From: Mesostigma viride
Taxonomy: Eukaryota > Streptophyta > Mesostigmatophyceae > Mesostigmatales > Mesostigmataceae
Direction of reading: 5' to 3'
Assembly: GCA_009746045.1 (NCBI GenBank)
Contig: RPFO01000131.1
Coordinates: 809,773-873,772 of the forward strand
Length of the DNA stretch: 64,000 bases
Shown: in pieces, positions 28,622-37,930 of the stretch
Layout of the letters: each line of letters begins with the position of its first letter
How positions within the stretch are numbered: the first letter of the stretch is position 1
Program-made: the position numbers and the translations under genes
Notes under the pieces: generated by a model
Databases searched by the model: none
What the model was told of the DNA's origin: nothing
Seen by the model: the letters and a program-made list of their open reading frames with translations, nothing else

Positions 28622-29000
28622 TCGGGGTTCTCTGAACATAGTTTCTTTATAGTGATACGGAAGGGGAGCCGCTGATGCTAGGTGAAATAGAGCTGGGTGA
28701 TGTGATCGTAATAAGGTTGATTAGGCTTCTAGTGTACGAGTATTACGGAAGATATGGCCTAATTGTTGCGGCCCATACCTTGACGGTGTGCTGAGTACCT
28801 TGACGACGGATTTTTGCGTCTAGGTTCTCCTAGCAGATCTGTGATTGCGGACGGGTTTGCAACAGGCAATATCTGAAGTAAAACTTGACGGCTAAAACTG
28901 TTTAGAGGCCGTTGCCGGATCTGGCCGTTGGTAGAGAGCCGTTGGCCTTGAAACACGATAAAAGCTTGCTCACCTAGCTCATGGCGGTCTCTTTTGTTTT
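28620..29000 (+). repeat. A2 repeat of Ngaro copy 1
   Basis: Exact repeat of A1. Followed by a 33-bp spacer and B2. Confidence 0.88.
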
Positions 29001-29033
29001 CCCACCCGCCCTCCCTGTGTGTTGCCTGTTTGG

Positions 29034-29167
29034 GGGTAAGGCTAGCCTTTTTGGACATAAAGTGTTCCCATGGGTAAGGATGGCCAGTTGAGGGCCACTT
29101 CCCGATGTGCTCTACTTATTGTTTTAATAAAGAGTCTGGTTACCCTGGAGTTCCACGGTTAATAGAA
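29034..29167 (+). repeat. B2 repeat of Ngaro copy 1
   Basis: Repeat of B1 that forms the right end of the element. It ends TTAATAGAA, where the AA is shared with the target and with the B1/A2 junction. Confidence 0.85.
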
Positions 29168-29196
29168 TTATTTATTTTGATCGAGAGTGTAAGACG

Positions 29197-29712
29197 ATGC
29201 CTCGAACTTGGGTTTTCGTGGACCTGGACCAATGCGCCAAAGACGCGTGCTGCATAGACACGTCACACTGCTCTGTAATCGGGTTTTGCGGCAAAGCGTA
29301 TGAAGGCCCTGTGCCTCTGGGTTGCGAACTCATGCGGTCCGACTCCATGATTAAAGAGGCCGCGGACACTTTGTTTCATTACGAGCTAGGTAAAAGAGTC
29401 GCCAGAAAAGAAATCGACGCGGAAAACGACGAGATATTTGTTCTCTCAAGAGACGCCGCGTGGCACAATGCTTGGTTTCATCTTCGATCAGACGGAATCA
29501 AAAATTCAAAAATGTGTGCAGTTCTTCGAGAGCTTCCGGAGGCGATACGCAGGGAGGAGCGAGATTCTTTAAACGACGTTCTTGCCTCCGGCCCCCCTTT
29601 GCCTAAAACTTCTAAAGGCGTCGAGAACTACGTAATGAACAACGTTCCACCTCTTCTTCGCGCGGCCGCAAGAGTCGAGATCATGAACAGAATCGGCGGG
29701 GAATATTTCTAG
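29197..29712 (+). CDS. hypothetical protein, possibly PIN/NYN-like
   Basis: 171 residues. The N-terminus TWVFVDLDQCAKD and the later segments IKEAADTLFHYELGKR and EIFVLSRDAAW recall PIN/NYN-like nucleases, where Asp residues at strand ends bind metal. Cysteines cluster at the N-terminus (DACCIDTSHC). The family link is only a pattern impression. The gene starts just after Ngaro copy 1, with an AT-rich leader (TTATTTATTTTGATCG). Confidence 0.4.
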   Translation: MPRTWVFVDLDQCAKDACCIDTSHCSVIGFCGKAYEGPVPLGCELMRSDSMIKEAADTLFHYELGKRVARKEIDAENDEIFVLSRDAAWHNAWFHLRSDGIKNSKMCAVLRELPEAIRREERDSLNDVLASGPPLPKTSKGVENYVMNNVPPLLRAAARVEIMNRIGGEYF

Positions 29713-29728
29713 CGGTATATAGAACGCT

Positions 29729-29944
29729 ATGTCGTCATTCCCGTTTGTTAGTTTGTTGATGATCGTCTTGGGCATCAGTTTTATCGAATGGACGAGATGG
29801 AATCATAAAGACCCCCCCAAAGAAGAACCCTGTCCCGAGTACTTTACCATGGATCGAAAAACGATTCCAATCCCGGAACCTGTACGACTAGACCTCGAAG
29901 AAAGAGGAGAAGAGCAAATCGTGATCGGGAAGCATTTATTCTAA
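29729..29944 (+). CDS. small membrane protein
   Basis: 71 residues with one N-terminal membrane segment (residues 5-20, PFVSLLMIVLGISFIEW) and a charged tail with several Pro and Glu. GGTATATAGAACG lies 5-15 bases before ATG. It sits in a run of plus-strand genes with short spacers. Role unknown. Confidence 0.55.
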   Translation: MSSFPFVSLLMIVLGISFIEWTRWNHKDPPKEEPCPEYFTMDRKTIPIPEPVRLDLEERGEEQIVIGKHLF

Positions 29945-29957
29945 ACATTAGATAAAC

Positions 29958-30296
29958 ATGTCATTCGCTATCATCATCACCGAAAACGGGGTCAAGGAAC
30001 AGTGCGGCAAGACGCTGGATAAGGTCCTTGACAACAATGTCGGATTTCCTATTACGAACGACCACGTGCAATCGTTTTTGACGCTTGGGGGGCGTCTCGA
30101 CCCATCTCTAGAGTGCATGCGACTTAAGGGTGGCGTTCACACAGCCAACTTTAATAAGGCGATAACCATGGACGAGAGAGCCACGGCCCCTTACCAACAC
30201 ATGTTTTGGGAAAGCATGAAACGCTCGGACAGGTACCTAGAATTCCCAATCATCACAAGTCTTTTGCGTCCTGAGCCGTGCAAAGTTTCGATGTAA
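29958..30296 (+). CDS. hypothetical protein
   Basis: 112 residues beginning MSFAIIITENGVKEQCGK; mixed alpha/beta with a hydrophobic core, no membrane segment. Thirteen bases separate it from the preceding stop. No family recognised. Confidence 0.5.
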   Translation: MSFAIIITENGVKEQCGKTLDKVLDNNVGFPITNDHVQSFLTLGGRLDPSLECMRLKGGVHTANFNKAITMDERATAPYQHMFWESMKRSDRYLEFPIITSLLRPEPCKVSM

Positions 30297-30331
30297 ATAT
30301 ATCGTTTGTTAAAAATATCATTCAATAATAA

Positions 30332-31696
30332 ATGCTCGCTTCGCTTTCCATCGTAGCGTTGACGGGTTTTCTTATGCGACCAAAGCCGTTAGTTTCTCAT
30401 CGACCTGACTCGATTACAGAACTACAAGCTACGAGGCCGGACTTGGTATCCTCCACTTCGGGGGTTGAGCCCATCCCGATGTATACCGCTAGAGGAGGTT
30501 ACGGTCCGCAACAGCCGGACTATGTAACCGGTCCAACCATGAGAGCTAGTCTTGGTTATGGTCGAAATTCGTCTAAAATTCAAATGCACGTAGAGCCGAA
30601 GTCTTATTATCAACCGTATAACGAATTTAGAAATATGACGGGCGTGCCCGTAAAGTTCGACTCCATTCCGACAAAAGTCCCCGGACCAGAGCCATGGAAC
30701 TCGAAGACAGTCCAGGAGGTTACGGATCTCGTTGGAAAGATACAACCCGATAGAAAGTTTGGAATGCAGGAGGTTTATGAAAGCCAAGGGGCTAGAGATA
30801 ATTACTTGCACGAGAGTTCTGAAATCATGTCCAAAAATTGGACAGCTCCTGACGAACAGCTCATTGTCTCGAAACCCGGGCCTCAAGAGAGCGCTCTCCA
30901 AACAAGACTCGTGATTTTGGATCCGCTGAATCGTGCCAACCGAGCGGGGACAGAGTCCAGACCGGCAAACGCTCAATATGAGAGCGAGTCGCGGCCTTAC
31001 GAGTCCAAAGCTTTTGAAGCCACGGTTCTTCCCGAACGAAGCGTGCCGTTGTCTACGTTTCAACCCGTCGAGGACTTGACGGGAGGGTCTACAAATGGTA
31101 GCAGATGGAGCGACATGCAGCAGTTTACTAGGGTGATCGCTCGACGTGCCGGGGTCATAGAGAACGCCCATCTCGCGCCTTCTGAAGCCCCGTTACAACA
31201 ATCGATAGGTATCGGAGCATACAATGTCATGGTCAAAGTCCCTGTAAACGAAAGAACCCACGAGTCCATAGTTCCAAATTTCCAGGACGAAAACCGAGGT
31301 TCATCGCTGCATTCCGAGAAGGACCTTAACAATCACACGAGGACGTCGGAGCCTCGCGTGTTCAAAGCTGCTGTCGCGCTCCCTGATTGTAAGGAAGGAA
31401 AGCTCGTGTACGGCGATTTTAATGCAAACACTCGTTTCCGTAAGATCGATGATGATCAGATCCATGCCGTTAGGACGAGCCCGGAGGAGAGCGATTTGCT
31501 TGTCGAAAAATTAGCCTGGATTCAGGGCGATCGGATAGAAAGACCTGTTCGGCTAGGGCCTCAGGACTTCTCGAAGCAGGTGACAGAGATATCGACAGAT
31601 GTTGCGTACTCGGCTCTCGACTCGAACCCGCTGTACATTCCGAATGTAAACCAGGAAGGGCTCGAGGTAAGTATAGATTACATGTACGGCGGTTAA
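30332..31696 (+). CDS. virion-like protein with N-terminal membrane segment
   Basis: 454 residues. Residues 1-16 are hydrophobic (MLASLSIVALTGFLMRP) and may be a signal anchor; the remainder is long, polar and rich in Pro, Ser, Glu and Arg, without enzyme motifs. NCLDVs carry virion proteins with such an anchor and a long disordered-looking body, so I suggest a minor virion protein. Its stop is 1 base from the end of the acidic gene on the opposite strand. Confidence 0.5.
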   Translation: MLASLSIVALTGFLMRPKPLVSHRPDSITELQATRPDLVSSTSGVEPIPMYTARGGYGPQQPDYVTGPTMRASLGYGRNSSKIQMHVEPKSYYQPYNEFRNMTGVPVKFDSIPTKVPGPEPWNSKTVQEVTDLVGKIQPDRKFGMQEVYESQGARDNYLHESSEIMSKNWTAPDEQLIVSKPGPQESALQTRLVILDPLNRANRAGTESRPANAQYESESRPYESKAFEATVLPERSVPLSTFQPVEDLTGGSTNGSRWSDMQQFTRVIARRAGVIENAHLAPSEAPLQQSIGIGAYNVMVKVPVNERTHESIVPNFQDENRGSSLHSEKDLNNHTRTSEPRVFKAAVALPDCKEGKLVYGDFNANTRFRKIDDDQIHAVRTSPEESDLLVEKLAWIQGDRIERPVRLGPQDFSKQVTEISTDVAYSALDSNPLYIPNVNQEGLEVSIDYMYGG

Positions 31697-31697
31697 A

Positions 31698-32216
31698 CTA
31701 CTTTATGATTTTCGGCCTTGCAAAAGAGATCACTTCCTCTTCTCCATCATCCCGAAAAGAACTGAGTTTTCTCTTTGCGGGCGTAGGTTTCTGAACCCTC
31801 TTCGGTTTCTGTTCTTCCTCTTCTTCTTCTTCGTCGTCTTCTTCTTCTTCCTCATCAGAGTCCGAAGATAGGTCAAGATCTTCGTCTTCCTCTGTCTCTG
31901 TGTCAGTCAGTTCTTCCTCGTTAGCATCCGTATCAATTCTAGTTGCATCATCCGGATCGTCATCGTCTATGAAACTGCTGTCATAAGAGTCGTCGTCATT
32001 CTCTTCCCCGTCTTCATCTTCCACAGAAATCTCTGAATCGTTAAGGTTGTCGCCCACAGGGTCGTCAGAGTCGTACTCTCCATCGTCGAAATCGTCTAAG
32101 GGTACTTCGTCGGGTTCGAAACGTGCCGGCGCCTTCACCTTTCGGCCAGACCTTGTCTCTCGCTTGCTAAGTGTCGTGACCTCCTCCATTTTCTTTTCGG
32201 CCTTCTTAGGGGGCAT
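31698..32216 (-). CDS. acidic low-complexity protein
   Basis: About 172 residues from ATG 32216 (a second ATG is 18 bases upstream at 32234). Dominated by Asp and Glu (for example DSDEEEEEDDEEEEEEEQKP near residue 120) with a basic N-terminus (TRSGRKVKAP) and a basic end (KPTPAKRKLSSFR). Such acidic proteins in giant viruses may bind basic virion or chromatin proteins, but that is inference. Its long Glu/Asp run corresponds to CTTCTTCTTC repeats, which are prone to length change. Confidence 0.55.
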   Translation of the reverse strand: MPPKKAEKKMEEVTTLSKRETRSGRKVKAPARFEPDEVPLDDFDDGEYDSDDPVGDNLNDSEISVEDEDGEENDDDSYDSSFIDDDDPDDATRIDTDANEEELTDTETEEDEDLDLSSDSDEEEEEDDEEEEEEEQKPKRVQKPTPAKRKLSSFRDDGEEEVISFARPKIIK

Positions 32217-32300
32217 GTGTGGTGATTCAACCATGGGGAAGCATTTATAAAAACCGCATTAGACGAGCATTTTTTTTCTACGTCGAAATTATAGAGAAAA

Positions 32301-33560
32301 ATGGCATCAGGATTAACAGGAAGTACAGGACCGGCAGCTCCGGCACCACCCGCACCCGCACCCGCGTTTGGTGGATCCGGTTATCCAATGCACACGGCTG
32401 TTGGGACGCCCACAGGGAGGTCCATGCAGGTTCAGGAGCGGATCAACGATCTCGCGACAAAAATCTTTACTGGGTACGAGCTTCAATCTATCCGGACTTA
32501 TATGCCAAGTATGAGTTTCAAAATTGAAGAAGCCCCTATGATCACGCACAATATTTTAGATACAGACCCTACTCTCATCACAAAGCTACGGGAGTTTCTT
32601 GCGTCCGTATATCTCTACGACATTCTCTCGAATCTGATGAGAGACTTTCACGAGCGAGTTTCGAATGCAACAAGGTTTGAAAACGACTCAGCTGATACGA
32701 ACAAACTTGGACAGGTAGCAAACGCGCTTCGAGGATTTAAGGCAACAGATTTAGGTACGAAAACTGTGTATCTTGGCAGAATCCCGACTCAGCTACTCGC
32801 AAACGTGACTAATGGAGGTACCATTAAAGTCCCATCTTTGGGACTGAATCCCGACCCGCTAGATAGCACAGATGTGCAGATCGACAAACTAAACGTAAGT
32901 GGTACATCAAGTGATCTTCCGAGTTATAACGTAAAGAGTGTTACGGGAGGACCTTCGCGAGACAGTATTCCGGGCAATGTTATTTACGATCTGGCAGCTG
33001 ACACGGTGGATATCACAGAGTACGCAGATCATCACTTGAAAAAGATCCGATCCGCATTGGATGTTCCGACTGCAACATCTTTTTCGAACAGAATCGCAAA
33101 GTTTATTCGGCGGGACATTCTCGCGTTCAATAGAATGCGCGTTGCCATTTTGAACATGCTGGACACTTGGAGCAGGTCCGTTGGGGCTTTGAAGAGTTTA
33201 GACGGAGTAATCGAGAAGGATAACTACGCGCCTTACCTCCACAAATTGGCGATCGCGGATCAGCGTGTGACGGGTATTCCGCAGTACAATTGCGGTCCGG
33301 GGTACGGAGCAGTGTACTTTGACGCAGATCCGCGGACAAACTCGAAGGCGAAGATTGTCGATCCATATATTGTCTCCGCCGACGGGGCTCTGGTTGAAAA
33401 CCCTCGCGCATTGTACGGTCCGTATTGTCAGAGACAACGTGTTGCATCGGATCTGTTAAACGGCCCTTCCTTAGGTACTTCTAGCGGATACGCTGCCAAC
33501 TTTCACGTGAATCAAGCGAGGCGCGTTCATAGGAAGAAATCGACCAAGAGGCGAAGATAA
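32301..33560 (+). CDS. conserved virion-like protein with basic tail, paralogue 1
   Basis: 419 residues. Pro/Ala-rich N-terminus, then a conserved region beginning GYELQSIRTYMPSMSFKIEE, a middle with RRDILAFNRMRVAIL and PGYGAVYFDAD, and an Arg/Lys-rich tail (RRVHRKKSTKRRR). The same blocks are found in the next gene, so this is a tandem duplication. The basic tail suggests nucleic-acid or nuclear contacts. Start ATG 32301 follows a poly-T tract. Family unknown to me. Confidence 0.55.
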   Translation: MASGLTGSTGPAAPAPPAPAPAFGGSGYPMHTAVGTPTGRSMQVQERINDLATKIFTGYELQSIRTYMPSMSFKIEEAPMITHNILDTDPTLITKLREFLASVYLYDILSNLMRDFHERVSNATRFENDSADTNKLGQVANALRGFKATDLGTKTVYLGRIPTQLLANVTNGGTIKVPSLGLNPDPLDSTDVQIDKLNVSGTSSDLPSYNVKSVTGGPSRDSIPGNVIYDLAADTVDITEYADHHLKKIRSALDVPTATSFSNRIAKFIRRDILAFNRMRVAILNMLDTWSRSVGALKSLDGVIEKDNYAPYLHKLAIADQRVTGIPQYNCGPGYGAVYFDADPRTNSKAKIVDPYIVSADGALVENPRALYGPYCQRQRVASDLLNGPSLGTSSGYAANFHVNQARRVHRKKSTKRRR

Positions 33561-33592
33561 ACTTTTTTTTATAATAACATAGGTATAGACTA

Positions 33593-35074
33593 ATGTCCTC
33601 TTCGTACCCGCTGTTTACTGCCGTCTCGACACCTACGGGAAGGTCCGCGCAATCGCAAGCGCGCATAGAAGATCTTGCAGGTCGTATTTTTACAGGATAC
33701 GAGCTTCAAAAAATCAAGCGCTATATTCCTAACATTGCTTTCAAGATTGAAGAAGGTAGAATGTACACGCACAACATCATCGACGACGATCCGGCTCTTA
33801 TAGGGAAACTAAAGACGTTTGTGACTGGCGTGTACTTGTACGATATACTTGCGAACTTGATGAGGGATATCACGGATCGCGTAAATAACGCGACGTCTTC
33901 TTTGCTAGCGGACACAAGTCGCGCACAGATCGGAAAGATCGTCACTCTTTTGCGCGGATTCGTAGCTCTCGAACACAAGGGACAGAAACTCGCGCCGGGT
34001 GTAAAACCCGAAGCGACGGATGGACAATGGGCCCCAGACGCTGTTTATCTCCACCGAATCCCGCTGAACACTTTGCGAATCATATCGAATCTGGAGCTAA
34101 AAAATCCGCCTACGAAGGGTAATGATGTTGACTTTACAGTTTCAACAGACAATGGAGAAATAATTGTCGGCATGCAAGGAGATACATTTTTGATGAAAGA
34201 CAATAGTACTAAACCGGAAAAAACCATTATTTCAAATTACAAAGGGAAGCAACGCATCGAAATATTTGCCCCTGGGCCTCACGCCACTAGCTATGCCACG
34301 CAGATCACCGTCTGGAAAACCGGGGTAAGCTATTTGCCAATGTATAACAAAAAAGCAGAGGCCGGTGATGATAAGGTTACAGGTGCCGTTGATGATGTTC
34401 CTTCTCTTGATTCTTTTCCATCCAAGCTGATTCCTCTTTTGTTTAAGGACAAATTCGAAAAAAAGATCTTGTAGAGCTAGCTCCAAAGCACTTGAAACAG
34501 GTTCTCAATCTGAACGATTGGACAGACAAGTCCAACATTCACCAACTACGAAAAATTACCTTAAACCTTTTATCCGAAGGGATTTGCTTGCTTTTAATCG
34601 TATGCGCACCGCCATTTTGAACCAGATCGACTCGTGGTGGCGAAATGCGGGAGCGTTGGCATTGGTCAAGGGTGTCCACCTTTCTGAGCCATGGAGGGCG
34701 TTCGCAGACTTGGTCGACGCCGATTATCGTGTCAGTGGTCTTCCCCAGCCGTCTTGCGGGTCAGGTTACGGCGCCGTCTTTTTCAACGTCGACCCTGCGA
34801 CCAAGAACGCCCAGGACAAGTTGCGCATCGTGGACCCGTATATCGTCGCAGCCGACGGGTCCGTTGTCGAAAATCCGAATGCCGTGTACGGTCCTGTTTG
34901 CGCAAGGTCTAAAATGTCAAAGACCTTTTCGGCGGTCCGTCTGGTTACGCGGGTGGTGGATTGCCTTCTAACGACGGGATGCCGCTTCCTAACTTCCACT
35001 CGGGCGCGGCTCGCAGGGTACGTCGGCGAACCGGCAAGACAGGTGTTCGGAAGCGCACCGTTAGGCGGAGGTAA
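33593..35074 (+). pseudogene. virion-like protein, paralogue 2, frameshifted
   Basis: About 490 codons. It aligns block by block to the preceding paralogue: GYELQKIKRYIPNIAFKIEE at the start, RRDLLAFNRMRTAILNQ, GSGYGAVFFNVDP and a basic end with RRVRRRTGK. The frame breaks near 34465, near 34555 and near 34918, and then reaches its stop at 35074. The shared end with the paralogue shows the true C-terminus is in the shifted frame, not the 35099 stop. An insert near residues 140-270 is absent from paralogue 1. Confidence 0.65.
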
Positions 35075-35080
35075 AAAAAT

Positions 35081-35659
35081 ATGTTCGTGGCTTCGGTAGA
35101 CGTCGTGGTGTATGAAGGAAACGCGCGTAAACGAGCTCGCCAAAACAAAAAAGCGGCTGACACTTATTGGACTGCCGTCACTGCGAGATACAAAGAGCGT
35201 CACTCGAGTCGCTTGATGCATGACCGAGGAGGGTTGTCGCGTTTGTGTTTTGTCCGCGGTGTTTCGAGAAAAAGCGATCTGTCAGAAGAAGAAAAAACTA
35301 TTTTGCGAAACTACATAGAAAATGGAGGGGGGGAAATAATTGATGGATGCGTCATAATGCGCGATTGGATGGAAAGTGAACCGGGTCACGGATGGGTCGG
35401 TTGTCAATATTGTCGAATCCCGATGCCTAGTGGGAAGGTGCAGGAGATGGTACCCATGTCTCACGCCCGACTTTTCGCTTTTTATCACGGGGAGTGCTAC
35501 GAAAAGTCTCTTGTCCCCGTTTGGAAACGCGAGCCGTACAATCCTTTCATGTCTTCAAAAGAAGAGCGCAGTTCGTGTGCGGAGGACAAAGTGTCCACGC
35601 CAGACGACGTGGCCCCTCAATGGGACCTGGACAAACCCGATTTTACTAGTTATGATTGA
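35081..35659 (+). CDS. probable zinc-binding protein
   Basis: 192 residues, basic at the N-terminus (NARKRARQNKKA). A CQYC pair near residue 112 and a later HGEC motif near residue 140 could form one zinc site (C-X2-C...H-X2-C), as in small treble-clef or PHD-like fingers. It starts 7 bases after the preceding stop. The fold is not identified; the motif spacing is the only evidence. Confidence 0.5.
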   Translation: MFVASVDVVVYEGNARKRARQNKKAADTYWTAVTARYKERHSSRLMHDRGGLSRLCFVRGVSRKSDLSEEEKTILRNYIENGGGEIIDGCVIMRDWMESEPGHGWVGCQYCRIPMPSGKVQEMVPMSHARLFAFYHGECYEKSLVPVWKREPYNPFMSSKEERSSCAEDKVSTPDDVAPQWDLDKPDFTSYD

Positions 35660-35708
35660 CGCGTTTATCAATGTCTTTTTTTTGCCACAGAGGTAAACAT
35701 ATACCATT

Positions 35709-35885
35709 ATGAGTCTCACCGAAATGACCCGCGCTGCTCGACGGGGCACTGCGATTGCCGCAGACCCGGTAGTTGTTCCCACTCCTGCACCCGCGATGAG
35801 GGAATCGATCGTCGAACCATCGGTACCTGCTATGGTCGCGAACGTCCAGCGGCTCGGATTCCAGAAAGATACGATTCGGACGTGA
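35709..35885 (+). CDS. short hypothetical protein (58 residues)
   Basis: Starts ATG 35709 with MSLTEMTRAARRGTAIAADP and ends at TGA 35883-35885, which overlaps the ATG of the next gene (TGATG). Pro/Val-rich, no membrane segment. Supported by the tight start-stop overlap and AT-rich leader, otherwise unknown. Confidence 0.4.
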   Translation: MSLTEMTRAARRGTAIAADPVVVPTPAPAMRESIVEPSVPAMVANVQRLGFQKDTIRT

Positions 35886-36150
35886 TGGACATCACTACTG
35901 CGAAAGAACCTCTGCCGACGAATCATGCCACCCGCGGGTGGGGTGTAAAACGCGGTTTTTCTATTCCGCATTGTGCGCTGGTGTTATCGCCGCGATTGGC
36001 GTCATCAAGTTAGTCCCTAAGTATCAGCCCCGTTGGTTTGAAGACAAGAAGTCGGGAGAGATCAGCAAGATGAGGGTTCATCTTGCAGGAGCTGTCTCAG
36101 GGGTCGTTGTTTGGGGTCTTGTTCAGCTCGCGCTGACTTTCCGAAAGTAG
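35885..36150 (+). CDS. small membrane protein, probable frameshift
   Basis: The ATG at 35885 reads about 20 residues, then a one-base change near 35945 leads into the frame with two membrane segments (CAGVIAAIGVIKLV and GAVSGVVVWGLVQLALTF) separated by a Lys-rich loop. The alternative is a start at 35938 in that second frame. The stop directly abuts the next gene's ATG (36151). It resembles other short NCLDV membrane proteins; role unknown. Confidence 0.45.
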
Positions 36151-36372
36151 ATGTTCGTCATGATACATGAAAAAACATTCGTTGGCGAAAACAGCAGTTC
36201 GACAATGGGCATGTACGAGGACTTTCAAACGGCCAGGCATCATTACATTTCTCGAATCGGCAAGTCTCGCGATGAGTGTAGGTATTATCGTTCTCTGTTG
36301 AACTTGCCAACTATGCACCACGGAGATTTTCCGAACTTTTCACACTACTCGAATCCATCCGAACGAATGAGA
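36151..36372 (+). pseudogene. 5' part of a viral gene split by Ngaro copy 2
   Basis: 74 codons from ATG 36151, hydrophilic with several aromatics (GDFPNFSHYSNPSERMR). The frame enters the Ngaro element at 36373. After the element, the frame resumes at 41763 and remains open, so the original gene was longer. Function unknown. The break falls exactly at the AA core of the element. Confidence 0.55.
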
Positions 36373-36753
36373 AATCGGGGTTCTCTGAACATAGTTTCTT
36401 TATAGTGATACGGAAGGGGAGCCGCTGATGCTAGGTGAAATAGAGCTGGGTGATGTGATCGTAATAAGGTTGATTAGGCTTCTAGTGTACGAGTATTACG
36501 GAAGATATGGCCTAATTGTTGCGGCCCATACCTTGACGGTGTGCTGAGTACCTTGACGACGGATTTTTGCGTCTAGGTTCTCCTAGCAGATCTGTGATTG
36601 CGGACGGGTTTGCAACAGGCAATATCTGAAGTAAAACTTGACGGCTAAAACTGTTTAGAGGCCGTTGCCGGATCTGGCCGTTGGTAGAGAGCCGTTGGCC
36701 TTGAAACACGATAAAAGCTTGCTCACCTAGCTCATGGCGGTCTCTTTTGTTTT
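36373..36753 (+). repeat. A1 repeat of Ngaro copy 2
   Basis: Identical in content to A1 of copy 1. A2 of this copy has one G fewer in the GGAAGGGGAG tract. Confidence 0.85.
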
Positions 36754-36824
36754 AACGAAGGCGGCGACAGGGGTCAGGGGCAGCGTAGCTGACGCCCAGA
36801 ATTCCTTTCTGCAAAGCGGCTGGG

Positions 36825-37883
36825 ATGCCGAAGCCCGGGCGGAAGCCAGGTTCGACAGGTGCTGGGAAGCAATTACCGAAAGCTAATCCCGAGGTGCCGA
36901 CAGCTACTAAACAGACGGGAAAGGGCCGACTAGGCTGGCCGACGCAGAAGAAAAGGCTCCATCAGGAGCTCTCCACTTGCTCGGGCCTGCCTGAAGTGTG
37001 CGCTGCCTTTGAGGCGGTCCTCGGGACCGACTGGGTAACTACTGTCAGCCGGTGGTCTGCGGCCCAGCTGGAGTCCGTCGTTGGACTGCTGGTCGACCAC
37101 GTGGACGGGCCTGAAATTCTGGCAGCAGCGGACCCAAACGAAGCGCTAGTGGCAGCCCTCCAAAGCGCCCGGGACTTGGCGGACTCGGACGAAGAGGAGA
37201 TGCAGCCACCACGCCGGCCCACGAAAGGGGCGAAAAAGGGGACGAAAAAAGTCGGAAGCCCAGCCCCGAGCAAGGGAAAGGCCGCGGGGGATGTGAGGGA
37301 GCAGCTCTTGGAGCTGGCGGCTATTATTGGCAAGCAGGGGCAGGCGGGCAAAGAAGAGGAGGAGGAGGAGGAGTCCGAGGAAGAGGATTTCCTGACGAAA
37401 TTGAAGGATGCGCTGGCCGGGGCAGATGGGGCTTCCAGGAAGCCGAAAAAGACCAAAGGGGTGACGCTGCCCACTCGAGCACAAGTGGTGAATTGGAGGG
37501 TGCAAGAGAGAGTGCTCCCCGAGGTGCTCGAGGATGCCAACGACAATGGAGGGGGGATAAAGAGTTGGATCATGGCTACTCGCCAAGGGGGGTGGAGGAA
37601 CCAGGAAAGCAGGAAGGTGGTCATGAACATCGCCCTGGCCATGGACACACTCTTCAAGGAGTTGGGGCCGGCAGCCGGGGAGTTGGCTGGGGTAGAGTAT
37701 CTCATGAGGGTGGTGGCAGCCATGCTCCTAGTGGAGAGCCAGGGGTCAGGAGGGTGGAAGGTGGCTGGCCACCTCCTTGCTCTCAAGGAAGATGCCTCCT
37801 TGGTGAGCAACCCGGCCATGAAGATGGCCCTGCAAAGCGCCACGATGATGGAGAAGCTGGGCAAGGCCCAGCAAACCAAGTAA
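36825..37883 (+). CDS. ORF1 of Ngaro copy 2 (Gag-like)
   Basis: Identical 352-residue protein to that at 24229-25287: basic N-terminus, Glu-rich centre, helical end, no zinc knuckle. Assigned as Gag by position before RT. Confidence 0.6.
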   Translation: MPKPGRKPGSTGAGKQLPKANPEVPTATKQTGKGRLGWPTQKKRLHQELSTCSGLPEVCAAFEAVLGTDWVTTVSRWSAAQLESVVGLLVDHVDGPEILAAADPNEALVAALQSARDLADSDEEEMQPPRRPTKGAKKGTKKVGSPAPSKGKAAGDVREQLLELAAIIGKQGQAGKEEEEEEESEEEDFLTKLKDALAGADGASRKPKKTKGVTLPTRAQVVNWRVQERVLPEVLEDANDNGGGIKSWIMATRQGGWRNQESRKVVMNIALAMDTLFKELGPAAGELAGVEYLMRVVAAMLLVESQGSGGWKVAGHLLALKEDASLVSNPAMKMALQSATMMEKLGKAQQTK

Positions 37884-37930
37884 ACACCGAAAGGGTAAAC
37901 CGCTCCCCCTTCCCACTGCCTCTTCCTACA

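Larger units (their letters stand above)
23777..29167 (+). mobile_element. Ngaro-type tyrosine-recombinase retrotransposon, copy 1
   Basis: 5.39 kb with split direct repeats: A1 (23777-24157), ORFs, B1 (28488-28621), A2 (28620-29000), B2 (29034-29167). This A1-ORF-B1-A2-B2 layout, the absence of a target duplication beyond an AA core, and a tyrosine recombinase after RT-RNase H are typical of Ngaro elements in the DIRS order. It differs from copy 2 at only a few bases, so both moved recently. It sits in an intergenic space between viral genes ending at 23761 and starting at 29197. Confidence 0.88.

Noticed and set aside
24229-29167. DIRS1-type element with inverted terminal repeats
   Set aside because: The ends are direct split repeats A1-B1-A2-B2, not inverted repeats, which is the Ngaro/PAT-like pattern.
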